From Blautia sp. MSJ-19 (GTDB lineage Bacteria; Bacillota; Clostridia; Lachnospirales; Lachnospiraceae): a DNA stretch of 64,000 nucleotides. Below, piece after piece: positions 6,397 through 15,518 of this stretch (the stretch's first letter is position 1; each line of letters begins with the position of its first letter). Where the stretch lies: positions 186,001 to 250,000 of the forward strand of contig NZ_JAHLQA010000007.1 of assembly GCF_018918125.1 (NCBI RefSeq), written 5' to 3'. Position numbers and translations under genes: made by a program. A model generated the notes under the pieces. That model was not told the origin of the DNA, ran no database searches, and saw nothing but the letters and a program-made list of their open reading frames with translations.

Positions 6397-8337
6397 ATGA
6401 TTAAAAAAAGACTTGTGGGACTTTTATCCCATGCAAAAAAATACATCGGATTGCAGGTTTTCTGGCAGTGGCTTGCACTGATCGCGCAGATGACGGCTGT
6501 TTTTTCCATTGCAGGACTTCTGGAAAATGTCTTGTATGGAACTGTGGATGCGGCAGATTGGCAGAAAACAGTCGTGGTGCTGGCAGTCTGTATCGCTTTG
6601 CGGTTTGTCTGCGAGAGACAGGCAGCAGCTGCCTCCTACAAAGCGAGCGTGGATGTCAAAAAAATTCTCCGTCAGAAGATTTACGACAAAATGCTGCGCC
6701 TCGGACCGGCATACCGTGAGTGGGTTTCAACTTCTGAGGTCATGCAGGTGAGTACAGAGGGTGTAGAGCAGTTGGAAACGTATTTCGGACGTTATCTGCC
6801 ACAGCTTTTTTACAGTCTGCTGGCACCGGTGACGTTGTTTGTAGTACTCTGCCGGGTAAGCATGAAGGCGAGTGTCGTTCTTCTGATCTGTGTGCCACTG
6901 ATTCCGATTTCCATTGTAGCAGTGCAGAAGATTGCAAAAAAGCTTCTTAATAAATATTGGAGTATTTACACGGGACTGGGCGATTCTTTTCTGGAAAATC
7001 TGCAGGGATTGACAACTCTGAAAATTTATCAGGCGGATGAGAAAAAAGCTGACGAGATGGATGAAGAAGCACAGACATTCCGTCGTATCACGATGAAAGT
7101 ACTCACGATGCAGCTGAATTCCACGAGTGTGATGGACATTGTGGCATATGGCGGGGCGGCGGTCGGAATGATCGTGGCAGTTTCAGAATTTCTGGCGGGA
7201 CGGCTTGGTTTTGCAGGATGCGTAACGATCGTGCTGCTGGCATCGGAGTTCTTTATTCCGTTACGACTGCTGGGTTCATTTTTTCATATTGCAATGAATG
7301 GAATGGCAGCGAGTGACAAGATTTTTGCAATTCTGGATCTTCCGGAGCCGGAAGCTGGTCAGGTGGAACTGGATGAAGTATTGTGCGGAGGGGCGTCGGC
7401 AGACAGCGTGACAGGAGCAGAAGAAGGTGTGGATTCAGGTAGAGATATTGAGAAGTCGGGGTTCGCGGTGAAATTCGAGAATGTTCATTTCTCATATGAG
7501 AAGGAGCGGGAGATATTGAAAGGGATTTCGTTTGAGGTTCCGGTCGGAAATTTTGTGGCATTGGCTGGTGAATCCGGCTGCGGGAAAAGTACGATCGCAG
7601 GTATTTTATCCGGAAAAAATCATGGATTCAGTGGAAAAGTGACAATTGGCGGTGTTACGATCGGAGATATCGCGGAAGAATCCCTGATGAAGAACGTGAC
7701 TCTGGTACGGCACAACAGCTATCTGTTTAAAGGAACTGTGGAAGAAAATCTTCGGATGGCGAAGCCGGATGCGACAGAAGCCGAGATGCGTTCTGTGCTT
7801 GGTCGTATGAATCTGATGGCTTTTCTTGATGCGCAGGATGGATTGCAGACACAGCTTCAGGAGCAGGCGGGAAATCTGTCTGGCGGACAGAAACAGAGGC
7901 TTGGACTTGCAAGAGCACTTTTACATGATTCACCAATCTATATCTTTGATGAGGCAACAAGTAATATAGATGTCGAGAGCGAAGAGATGATCATGGAAGT
8001 CATTCGGGAGCTTGCAAAGACAAAAACGGTAATCCTGATCTCACACAGACTTGCGAATGTTGTTGAGGCAGACTGCATTTATATGATGAAAAACGGTGAA
8101 TTTGTGGAGCAGGGCGTTCACAAGGAACTGCTGAAACGGAATGGTTATTATGCGGAACTGTTTGAGCGTCAGAGAGTGCTGGAAGAGTATGCGGAGTCCA
8201 GTGGGAATACCGGAGAGAAGCGTAAGTCCGAGAATGGTGGAAATTTCGAGATGAATGTGAACGTTGAGAATAGAGATTTTGGAAAGAAAATTTCCGGGGA
8301 CATGCAGTATGGAGTAAATGTCAGTCAGGAAAAATGA
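6397..8337 (+). CDS. ABC exporter, CydD-like half-transporter (TMD-NBD fusion)
   Basis: 646 residues: six-helix transmembrane domain (about 1-310) then a nucleotide-binding domain with GESGCGKST (Walker A), LSGGQKQR (signature), and IYIFDEATS (Walker B). The TMD carries the CydD-type stretch LGPAYREWVSTSEVMQ...TEGVEQLETYFGRYLPQL. A polar C-terminal tail of about 50 residues, rich in Asn/Glu/Lys, is extra. With the next gene it should form a heterodimer in the membrane. CydDC exports thiols or handles haem in aerobes; in an anaerobe next to metal-type regulators the substrate is unknown. Confidence 0.85.
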   Translation: MIKKRLVGLLSHAKKYIGLQVFWQWLALIAQMTAVFSIAGLLENVLYGTVDAADWQKTVVVLAVCIALRFVCERQAAAASYKASVDVKKILRQKIYDKMLRLGPAYREWVSTSEVMQVSTEGVEQLETYFGRYLPQLFYSLLAPVTLFVVLCRVSMKASVVLLICVPLIPISIVAVQKIAKKLLNKYWSIYTGLGDSFLENLQGLTTLKIYQADEKKADEMDEEAQTFRRITMKVLTMQLNSTSVMDIVAYGGAAVGMIVAVSEFLAGRLGFAGCVTIVLLASEFFIPLRLLGSFFHIAMNGMAASDKIFAILDLPEPEAGQVELDEVLCGGASADSVTGAEEGVDSGRDIEKSGFAVKFENVHFSYEKEREILKGISFEVPVGNFVALAGESGCGKSTIAGILSGKNHGFSGKVTIGGVTIGDIAEESLMKNVTLVRHNSYLFKGTVEENLRMAKPDATEAEMRSVLGRMNLMAFLDAQDGLQTQLQEQAGNLSGGQKQRLGLARALLHDSPIYIFDEATSNIDVESEEMIMEVIRELAKTKTVILISHRLANVVEADCIYMMKNGEFVEQGVHKELLKRNGYYAELFERQRVLEEYAESSGNTGEKRKSENGGNFEMNVNVENRDFGKKISGDMQYGVNVSQEK

Positions 8338-8355
8338 CAGGAAGGAGGTAATGGA

Positions 8356-10236
8356 ATGAGTTCAAAAATGAAGAGAGATGGGGCGGCAGGCTCTGAGGCT
8401 GGTACGTCGAGAAGAAGTGCCGGGAAGATCATGTTGGAGCTGATCGGACTGATCAGGCCGCTGCTTCATATTATGCTGCTTGCAATCGTGCTTGGAACTG
8501 CAGGTTATCTTTGTGCGATTTTCCTGACGATCCTTGCAGGACAGACGATTTTGCGGGGGCTTGCAGCAGGTGTATCAGGAATGGATTTGCCGGGAGGGTT
8601 TGCGGAAGCAGCAGGTGGATTTTTCCTGGGTTTTTTGAGTGTAAAGGGAATTTTTATTCTCATGGCAGTAATTGCGGTTTTGAGAGGCGTGCTGCATTAT
8701 GCAGAGCAGTATTGCAACCATTTTATTGCATTTAAATTGCTGGCAATCATCCGTCACAAAGTGTTTGCCGCACTTCGCAAACTGTGTCCGGCGAAACTGG
8801 AAGGTCGCGATAAAGGAAACTTGATTTCTATTATTACAACGGATATTGAACTTCTGGAAGTTTTTTATGCGCACACGATCTCTCCAATTGCCATTGCTGT
8901 GTTGACATCTCTGGTGATGATTCTTTTTATTGGTGGATATCATCCGGCAGCAGGAGTGTTTGCGTTAGTGGCATATTTGATTGTAGGCCTTGTGATTCCT
9001 CTCTGGAATGGAAGAAGAGGTGGCGACAGTGGCATGAAGTTTCGTACAGAGTTCGGAGAGCTGAACAGTTTCGTGCTGGATTCACTGCGTGGTCTGGATG
9101 AAACGCTCCAATATCAGCAGGGGGCGAAAAGGGCCACTGAGATGCAGAGTCGTTCTGACGGGCTTGCCGGAATGCAGAAAAAACTGAGTGAGATGGAAGG
9201 AAGCCAGCGTTCCGTGACGAATCTGACGATTTTGTTTGCATCTTTTGGGATGCTGTTTCTGACACTGAATCTGTATGGGCAGGGCAGTATCGGATATGAT
9301 GGAGTGCTGACGTGTACGATTGCCATGATGGGATCTTTTGGCCCCGTAGTGGCATTGTCAAGTCTTTCCAATAATCTGAACCAGACCCTGGCGAGTGGGG
9401 AGAGAGTTTTGTCGATCCTTGAAGAAAAACCACAGGTGGAAGAAGTAAAAGGTGAGTGGAATGGGCTACAACAAAGTAAAGAGGATATAAAGCAGATGGC
9501 TGTTGGGGGGATTCTGGTGATGGATGACCTGAGACAGTCTGCTGGCGACGCAGTTGGTGGTGATAACGGAACTACGGGATGGAAATTCTCGGGTGCGGAT
9601 GCACAGCATGTGACATTTGCGTATGAGAATGAGACGATTTTGGAGGATTATTCGCTGGATATTCCGGTTGGGAAGATCCTGGGAATTCACGGAGCGAGTG
9701 GTTCTGGTAAATCCACGCTTCTGAAACTTCTGATGCGTTTCTGGGATGTGAATTCCGGTGTGATTCATGTGGATGGGGAAGATGTGCGGAAAACTACGAC
9801 GAAACATCTCCGTGACATGGAAAGCTATGTTACACAGGAAACACACCTGTTTCATGATTCGATTGCGAATAATATTGCAATTGGTAAACCGGGGGCAACA
9901 AGAGAAGAAATCATGGAAGCTGCCCGTAAAGCATCCATTCATGAGTTTATCGTGCGCCTGCCAAAGGGATACGACACAGAAGTAGGAGAACTTGGAGATA
10001 CACTTTCAGGCGGGGAGAAACAGCGAATCGGTATTGCACGGGCATTTCTCCACGACAGCCCGTTTCTGCTTATGGATGAGCCGACCTCTAATCTGGATTC
10101 CCTGAATGAAGGTATCATCCTCAAGTCCCTCAGGGAATCCGCCGAAGAAAAGACGGTAGTACTTGTGTCGCACAGGAAGTCAACCATGAATGTAGCAGAT
10201 GTGGTGTTTGAAATGAAAGAAGGAAGGTGCTCTTGA
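8356..10236 (+). CDS. ABC exporter, CydC-like half-transporter (TMD-NBD fusion)
   Basis: 626 residues, ATG 8356, 18 bases after the partner gene with GGAGGT as ribosome binding site. TMD about 1-330 with the CydC-type LRKLCPAKLEGRDKGNLISI and VFYAHTISPIAIA; NBD with GASGSGKST, LSGGEKQR, and FLLMDEPTSNLD. The linker between TMD and NBD (about 360-410) is long and variable. It pairs with the preceding protein as a heterodimeric exporter. The gene ends 18 bases before the second copy of the long repeat. Confidence 0.85.
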   Translation: MSSKMKRDGAAGSEAGTSRRSAGKIMLELIGLIRPLLHIMLLAIVLGTAGYLCAIFLTILAGQTILRGLAAGVSGMDLPGGFAEAAGGFFLGFLSVKGIFILMAVIAVLRGVLHYAEQYCNHFIAFKLLAIIRHKVFAALRKLCPAKLEGRDKGNLISIITTDIELLEVFYAHTISPIAIAVLTSLVMILFIGGYHPAAGVFALVAYLIVGLVIPLWNGRRGGDSGMKFRTEFGELNSFVLDSLRGLDETLQYQQGAKRATEMQSRSDGLAGMQKKLSEMEGSQRSVTNLTILFASFGMLFLTLNLYGQGSIGYDGVLTCTIAMMGSFGPVVALSSLSNNLNQTLASGERVLSILEEKPQVEEVKGEWNGLQQSKEDIKQMAVGGILVMDDLRQSAGDAVGGDNGTTGWKFSGADAQHVTFAYENETILEDYSLDIPVGKILGIHGASGSGKSTLLKLLMRFWDVNSGVIHVDGEDVRKTTTKHLRDMESYVTQETHLFHDSIANNIAIGKPGATREEIMEAARKASIHEFIVRLPKGYDTEVGELGDTLSGGEKQRIGIARAFLHDSPFLLMDEPTSNLDSLNEGIILKSLRESAEEKTVVLVSHRKSTMNVADVVFEMKEGRCS

Positions 10237-10383
10237 GAAGAGAAGCAGAATCGCGAAGGGACTTGTCCAGTCCCCTCGCCCACCCCTGGGAATGTGTTCG
10301 ACGGGACGAATGAAGTGGGGAAGGGTACAAGAGTTCCAGGTGGAATAAGACGGAAGGGTACTAACTTTACTGAGGATGAAAAA

Positions 10384-10583
10384 ATCGAGGGGCTGGAATG
10401 ACCGGGAGATGAGTAAGTTATCGGGAAGTCCATGGAAATCGAGTGCTGAAATGACGGGGAAATGAGTAAGTTATCGGGAAGTCCATGGAAATCGAGTGCT
10501 GAAATGACCAGGAGATGAGTAAGTTATCGGGAAGTCCATGAAAATCGGGGGCTGAAATGACTGGGAGATGAGTAAGTTATCAG
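10384..10583 (+). repeat. 53-bp tandem repeat array (about 3.8 units)
   Basis: Units start at 10384, 10438, 10491 and 10544; the first is 54 bases through one extra G, the others 53. The core GAGATGAGTAAGTTATCGGG matches the array at 3612-3916; unit two has GGGGAAATGAG. Confidence 0.9.
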
Positions 10584-10770
10584 GAGACCAACGAGGATTG
10601 AGGAAAACGGATGACCTTGAAGAAAATAAGTAGATTCAGAGTCCACAAATCAAGAAAAATTGGGTGGTCCGGAAGGAAGTTATTTGCTTGTAGGTCAAAA
10701 AATAGCTCGAAAATGGATGGTTCAGAATGGTGTTATTCGATAGCTGGTCAACCGAACCAATAGAATGTCA

Positions 10771-10819
10771 AAATAGCGGGAAATCTTCGTATTACGAAAA
10801 CGAAGAGCCCGCTATTTTT
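10771..10819 (+). terminator. Terminator-like hairpin within repeat copy 2
   Basis: AAATAGCGGG (10771-10780) pairs with CCCGCTATTT (10808-10817), followed by T residues, with an inner TTCGT/ACGAA. It could also end transcription from the ABC genes. Confidence 0.65.
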
Positions 10820-10929
10820 ACTTTATAGGAAATTATTCCGTAATGTTCCAATAAAGCAAAAACGCTCCACGAGGATGCGACTAGATGCATTTGGAATAAT
10901 AAGAGTTTCTTATGCTTTTCAGCCCAGGG

Positions 10930-10960
10930 GTTGCAAGGGGATGGCGAAGTCCCCTTGCAG
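10930..10960. terminator. GC-rich hairpin downstream of dapF
   Basis: GCAAGGGGA and TCCCCTTGC pair around a short loop; a related GGGAAGTCCCC hairpin overlaps the dapF stop at about 10990-11007. Neither has a clear U-run, so they are weak terminators or processing sites. Related GGGGACTTCCC motifs occur near 4288 and in the long repeats. Confidence 0.35.
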
Positions 10961-11005
10961 TTTCTTACATGCCAGTGTAAACAGGCGGGTACAAGGGAAG
11001 TCCCC

Positions 11006-11863
11006 TTATCGTTCCAAAAAGCTTACATCAATCTCTCCATCAAATACGGTCGTTGCCGGACCGGTCATATAGACCAGATTCTCCTGGCGGTTCCAGAGAA
11101 TCTGCAGATCTCCGCCGAGCAGTTTTACAGTAACAGGCTGATCCTCATCGACCAGTCCGTTCAGGGTGGAAGCAACAGCGACTGCACATGCCCCGGTACC
11201 ACAGGCAAGGGTTTCACCGGAACCACGTTCCCATACACGCATCTGCAGAGTATGACGATCAATTACCTTGACAAATTCTGTATTGATACGGTCCGGGAAA
11301 GCAATATGATTTTCAAATTTCGGGCCGATTTTTTCGATATCCAGATTTCTCAGATCATCCATATATACGATTACATGTGGATTTCCCATAGAAACAGCGG
11401 TGATGCGGTAAGGTGTGCCATCTACATTTAATGGCTCATCAATTACCTGCTCTTTTGTAGAGACAACCGGAATCTGTCTGGAATTCAGAATGGGCGCTCC
11501 CATATTGACTTTAACAAGCGCAACCTTTCCGTCTTTACCCAGAGTCAGATCCAGATATTTGATGCCACTTTTGGTAGCGACAGAAATACTGGTCTTGTTT
11601 ACGATACCATAATCATAGGCATATTTTGCGACACAGCGGATGCCATTTCCACACATTGCACCCTGGGAGCCGTCCAGGTTGTACATATCCATTTCGCAGT
11701 CTGCCACATCGGATGGTTTGATCAGAATCAGTCCGTCTGAACCAATTCCGAAGTGACGGTCGCTGACAAATTTTGCGACAGCAGACGGATTAGTGACCGT
11801 TTCTTTAAAACAGTTTACGTATACGTAATCGTTTCCAATTCCATGCATTTTTGTAAATTTCAT
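11006..11863 (-). CDS. dapF: Diaminopimelate epimerase
   Basis: 285 residues; converts LL- to meso-diaminopimelate for lysine and peptidoglycan. The two catalytic cysteines are seen at residues 71 (MCGNGIRC) and 221 (GETLACGTGACA), the active-site pair of this cofactor-independent racemase family, and length fits. Ribosome binding site AAGGAGG lies 9 bases before the ATG. Meso-DAP use agrees with the DNPR motif of MurE at 33712. The 282 bases upstream (11864-12145) hold AT-rich sequence with a TATAAC/GTTATA inverted repeat near 12010-12029 but no clear promoter. Confidence 0.95.
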   Translation of the reverse strand: MKFTKMHGIGNDYVYVNCFKETVTNPSAVAKFVSDRHFGIGSDGLILIKPSDVADCEMDMYNLDGSQGAMCGNGIRCVAKYAYDYGIVNKTSISVATKSGIKYLDLTLGKDGKVALVKVNMGAPILNSRQIPVVSTKEQVIDEPLNVDGTPYRITAVSMGNPHVIVYMDDLRNLDIEKIGPKFENHIAFPDRINTEFVKVIDRHTLQMRVWERGSGETLACGTGACAVAVASTLNGLVDEDQPVTVKLLGGDLQILWNRQENLVYMTGPATTVFDGEIDVSFLER

Positions 11864-12145
11864 AAAACAGATCCTCCTTATTATCTTTATTATCTATAGA
11901 AGTAGGACTCTTCTTAGCTGAGATAAATATTCCCCCTGATAAAAGCACGTCCCCTTTGATAAAACCTGGTTTGATAAATTTTAAACTGATTTTTTATTAC
12001 GAGGTTCCAGTATAACGAAAAAATGTTATAGTTTTGTGAAACCAGAATAAAAAATTGCAATTCAATTACAAATATAACATAAATGTGCGGAGGCTGTATA
12101 GCACAGAAACGTTAAAATTTGATTTGAAATCCAATGCTTTAAAAG

Positions 12146-13372
12146 TCAGATCAGCTGCTGCATTTCCGGGAAAGGTCCAAGACTGCGTTTCAGAATTCCA
12201 GTCACCTGCGCGATCAGAATTCCATAATTGGTGATCGGCACGCCCTGATCCTGGCAGCAGGCGATGCGGTACTTCATTTCCCGTTCATTCAGCATACAGC
12301 CACCGCAGTGGACAACCATCTTATAGGAAGAAACATCATCCGGAAACTCTGTGCCGGAAGTGAATTCAAATACTGGTTTTTTACCTGTATAGTTACGGAT
12401 CCATTCAGGCATCTTGCAGGTCCCGATATCTCCACACTGACGGTGATGTGTACATCCTTCTGCGATCAGAATACGGTCTCCGTCTTCAATGGAAGAAAGT
12501 GCAGCAACGCCTTTCAGCTGTGTCTCCAGCTCGCCTTTATATCTTGCAAAAAGAATAGAGAACGAAGTCAGCGTGATATTTTCCGGTACATCTTTTGAGA
12601 CACGTGCGAATGCCTGGCTGTCTGTGACAACCAGCTTGGGACAGACACCCTGCGCCAGAAAATGATCCAGAGTGCTTTTTAACTCCGTATCACGTACCAC
12701 AAGCGAAAGTGCCCCGCGTTCCAGAATATCCCGAATCGTCTGCTGTTGCGGCAGGATCAGACGGCCTTTTGGGGCTGCCTTGTCGATCGGGACGACCAGG
12801 ATCACCAGATCCAGAGGTTCGATCAGATCCTGGATCAGAGGATATTGGTGTGTATCCTCTGGCTTCAGAGTGGCAATCTTTTCTTTCAGCTCCTGGATAT
12901 TCATCCCGTCAGCGGCACTGACCAGAACTTCACCGGCGCGCACGGACATGGCGAGATCCCTGACTTCTTCGCCTGAGAGCAGATCAATCTTATTATATAC
13001 GATCAGATACGGGATTTTTTTCTGGTGGAAACGGTGGATCATGGCAAGTTCTTCTTCGCCCTTGCCTGTTGTGCTGTCCACAACAAGGATGGCAATGTCT
13101 GTTTTGTTTAATACCTGATAACTTTTGCGAACACGGAGTGCACCAAGTTCTCCCTCATCATCAATTCCCGGTGTGTCAATGACAACCACAGGACCGAGTG
13201 GCAGAAGTTCCATCGTCTTGTAGACAGGGTCAGTTGTTGTTCCCATGACCGAGGAAACAATTGCAAGATCCTGTCCGGTCACCGCATTGATGACACTGGA
13301 TTTTCCGGCATTTCTTTTTCCGAAAAAGCTGATATGTACCCGTTCAGAAGCGGGTGTCTGATTCATTCCCAT
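12146..13372 (-). CDS. hydF: [FeFe]-hydrogenase maturation GTPase HydF
   Basis: 408 residues from ATG 13372, chosen because AGGAGGG lies 8 bases upstream; a longer frame starts at 13411 without a site. N-terminal GTPase: GKRNAGKSS (P-loop), DTPGIDDEG (G3), NKID (G4). C-terminal metal-cluster region: EGCTHHRQCGDIG and HCGGCM, the Cys/His ligands of the [4Fe-4S] scaffold. HydF carries the 2Fe precursor to the hydrogenase after HydE and HydG make it. Neither partner is adjacent, so the maturation genes are dispersed. Confidence 0.93.
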   Translation of the reverse strand: MGMNQTPASERVHISFFGKRNAGKSSVINAVTGQDLAIVSSVMGTTTDPVYKTMELLPLGPVVVIDTPGIDDEGELGALRVRKSYQVLNKTDIAILVVDSTTGKGEEELAMIHRFHQKKIPYLIVYNKIDLLSGEEVRDLAMSVRAGEVLVSAADGMNIQELKEKIATLKPEDTHQYPLIQDLIEPLDLVILVVPIDKAAPKGRLILPQQQTIRDILERGALSLVVRDTELKSTLDHFLAQGVCPKLVVTDSQAFARVSKDVPENITLTSFSILFARYKGELETQLKGVAALSSIEDGDRILIAEGCTHHRQCGDIGTCKMPEWIRNYTGKKPVFEFTSGTEFPDDVSSYKMVVHCGGCMLNEREMKYRIACCQDQGVPITNYGILIAQVTGILKRSLGPFPEMQQLI

Positions 13373-13438
13373 AAAGCGTCCCTCCTTAAAAAATACTGCG
13401 GATTTTAACACAATAAAATGTGAAAGTGTATTGCTTAT

Positions 13439-13467
13439 ATTATATGAAATGTACCGGGGATGTTCAA
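13439..13467 (-). promoter_or_regulatory. Sigma-A promoter of hydF
   Basis: On the minus strand TTGAAC (13467-13462), 17-base spacer, TATAAT (13444-13439), about 65 bases before the start codon. Confidence 0.75.
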
Positions 13468-13552
13468 GCAGAAGTTGTGCATTTTATGCGTTTTATCAGA
13501 GTAAAGAGGGAATGCATCAAAAATTTTGTATACTATAATAAGAAAGTATTGC

Positions 13553-13580
13553 TTGTAATTTTGGAATAGTGTGATACAAT
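13553..13580 (+). promoter_or_regulatory. Promoter of the amino acid ABC operon
   Basis: TTGTAA (13553-13558), 16-base spacer, TACAAT (13575-13580) with a TG one base before it (extended -10). A TTATGCAT/ATGCATAA hairpin follows in the leader at about 13600-13620. Confidence 0.65.
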
Positions 13581-13651
13581 AAGACCAATGAAAAGGAATT
13601 ATGCATTTTTCATGCATAAATATTCCAGGGACAAACGAGGAGGAAAAGAAG

Positions 13652-14521
13652 ATGAATTTAAAGAAAATTACAGCACTTATGATTGGTGCAGTTATGGCAG
13701 TATCCATGGCAGTTCCGGCAATGGCTGATGATAAGGTAGAAACTGTTACAGATGGCAAACTTACAGTAGCAACAAGCCCGGACTTCGCACCATATGAATT
13801 CTATTCAATCGACGAAGATGGCAACCCGACACTTTCCGGATTTGATATGGATCTGGCTCAGTACATCGCAGACAAGATGGGACTGGAACTTGAAGTAGTT
13901 CCGATGGACTTCGACGGTGTATTAAGCGAACTTGCTCAGAAGAACGTAGATCTTGGCATGGCTGGTCTTTCTCCGGACCCGGCTCGTGAAGATGCTATGG
14001 ATTTCTCCGATCTGTACTACATGGGCGGACAGTCTTTTGTAACAGTAAAAGACAAAGCAGACCAGTTCAAGACTCTTGAAGATGCAAATAACAAAGACTA
14101 CTCCATCGGAGCACAGACTGGTTCTATCCAGCTTGACCTTGCAAATGAGAACACTCCGGATGCAGATATCGTATCCCTTCCGAAGGTTACAGACCTGATC
14201 ACAGAGCTTCTGACAGGCAAGATGGACGGTGCATTCATCGAGACAGCCGTAGCAGAAAGCTATCAGAAAAACTATCCGGATCTTGAGATCGTATGTGATG
14301 TACCATATGATACAGAAGGATCTGCAATCGGTGTATGCAAAGGAAATGAAGAACTTCTCAAAGCTGTAAACGCTGCGATCGCAGATGCACTGGATGACGG
14401 TTCTATGGATAAATTCATCGCAGATGCAACAGAACTTGCAGCAGGTCAGACATACGAAGGAACACTGGATGAGAACGGTGCAGTTCCGGAAGCTGACGAC
14501 ACTGCAGAAGACGCAGAATAA
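13652..14521 (+). CDS. Amino acid ABC transporter substrate-binding protein
   Basis: 289 residues from ATG 13652, 8 bases after GAGGAGG. Residues 1-25 form a signal peptide ending AMA before DDKVE; there is no lipobox cysteine. The mature part is a type II periplasmic-binding fold (SBP_bac_3): LTVATSPDFAPYEF, GFDMDLAQYIADKMG, MDFDGVLSELAQKNVDLGMAGLS. It should bind a polar amino acid outside the cell for the permease and ATPase that follow. The tail of about 25 residues is acidic. Lack of a lipid anchor is unusual for a Gram-positive binding protein, so it may be released or held by the permease. Confidence 0.88.
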   Translation: MNLKKITALMIGAVMAVSMAVPAMADDKVETVTDGKLTVATSPDFAPYEFYSIDEDGNPTLSGFDMDLAQYIADKMGLELEVVPMDFDGVLSELAQKNVDLGMAGLSPDPAREDAMDFSDLYYMGGQSFVTVKDKADQFKTLEDANNKDYSIGAQTGSIQLDLANENTPDADIVSLPKVTDLITELLTGKMDGAFIETAVAESYQKNYPDLEIVCDVPYDTEGSAIGVCKGNEELLKAVNAAIADALDDGSMDKFIADATELAAGQTYEGTLDENGAVPEADDTAEDAE

Positions 14522-14598
14522 TTTCAGTAACTAATTTCAGATCAGAATGGTAAATGAGTTCTGAACTCATTCATAGAAAGAACTGAAGGTTACCGGCG

Positions 14599-14660
14599 AA
14601 CAGTAACAAATGGATAACGGATTCCTCCCCATACATGCATGGGGAGGATTTGTTGCTGTT
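14599..14660 (+). terminator. Long hairpin between binding protein and permease genes
   Basis: Outer arms AACAGTAACAAAT (14599-14611) and ATTTGTTGCTGTT (14648-14660) enclose a perfect CCTCCCCAT/ATGGGGAGG hairpin. No strong U-run follows. Such intercistronic structures usually cut or stabilise the upstream message so that binding protein is made in excess over the permease. Confidence 0.6.
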
Positions 14661-14732
14661 TAAAAAGATATCTTTGTATTCAGTATTCAGAAGTAATACA
14701 GCAAAATTAACTATACAATGAAAGGAGTTTAT

Positions 14733-15518
14733 ATGGACAGTTTTATTAAATTATCTAATTTTGGCAAAATTGCCCCATATGCACAGCTGTTCAGACAGGG
14801 TCTCCTCGTAACCGTTCTGCTGTCACTGTTTACAGTAGCGATCGGTTTCGTGCTTGCTCTGATCCTCGCTCTGATGCGTATGTCAAATATCCGTCCGTTT
14901 CGTGCCCTGGCGGTAGACCGTAATGGACATCTGAGAGAGGGAGGACCGCTGGTGTGGCTGTCCAAATTTAATCCCCTTTCTTTTCTTGCAACTGCTTATG
15001 TTGAGATCCTTCGTTCCACTCCGGTACTGGTACAGATCTTTATCATCTACTACGGTGTATTCGGAATGATCGATCTTCCGTCTTTCCAGATGTTTGGATT
15101 TATCAAATTTAACCGTTTCTTCCCTGGTGTTGTTGCACTTGGTATGAACTCCGGTGCATATCTCTGTGAGATCATCCGTGCCGGTATCCAGTCCATCGAT
15201 CAGGGACAGACAGAGGCAGCACGTTCACTGGGACTTTCCCAGACAATGAACCTGCGTTATATCATTCTTCCGCAGGCACTCAAAAATATCCTTCCGGCGA
15301 TCGCAAACGAGTTCGTTGTTATTATCAAGGAATCTGCGATCACTTACACCATCGGTGTACAGGATATCATGTCTGCTGTAAACGCAGTAAAAGGTGCGAC
15401 CTTCATCATCATTGAGCCTCTGCTGGTAGCAACAGCAATTTATTTCTGCCTGTGCTTCCCGACCTCCAAACTGATTGCATATTTCGAAAGGAGAATGAGC
15501 CATGGCGACAAGCGATAG
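14733..15518 (+). CDS. Amino acid ABC transporter permease
   Basis: 261 residues, ATG 14733 behind AAAGGAG. HisM/GlnP-type polar amino acid permease with several membrane helices; the [18 protein letters not shown] stretch and the EAA loop [22 protein letters not shown], which docks the ATPase, are clear. A hydrophilic insertion of about 30 residues (about 60-90) follows the first helix. The last 17 bases overlap the ATPase gene, so the two are translationally coupled. Confidence 0.9.
   Translation: MDSFIKLSNFGKIAPYAQLFRQGLLVTVLLSLFTVAIGFVLALILALMRMSNIRPFRALAVDRNGHLREGGPLVWLSKFNPLSFLATAYVEILRSTPVLVQIFIIYYGVFGMIDLPSFQMFGFIKFNRFFPGVVALGMNSGAYLCEIIRAGIQSIDQGQTEAARSLGLSQTMNLRYIILPQALKNILPAIANEFVVIIKESAITYTIGVQDIMSAVNAVKGATFIIIEPLLVATAIYFCLCFPTSKLIAYFERRMSHGDKR

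Larger units (their letters stand above)
10255..10921 (+). repeat. Long noncoding direct repeat, copy 2
   Basis: About 665 bases, same order of blocks as 3483-4254 with only scattered substitutions; the length difference is explained mainly by two fewer tandem units. It starts 18 bases after the ABC gene stop. Together the copies bracket 6.8 kb in direct orientation. Confidence 0.85.

Noticed and set aside
9939-10433. Minus-strand frame across the end of the ABC gene and into the repeat
   Set aside because: Covers the conserved NBD in antisense and the 53-bp array, whose period would break any frame.
12000-12060. Promoter for dapF in the AT-rich intergenic region
   Set aside because: TATACT- and TATAAC-like boxes occur but none has a -35 at 16-18 bases.
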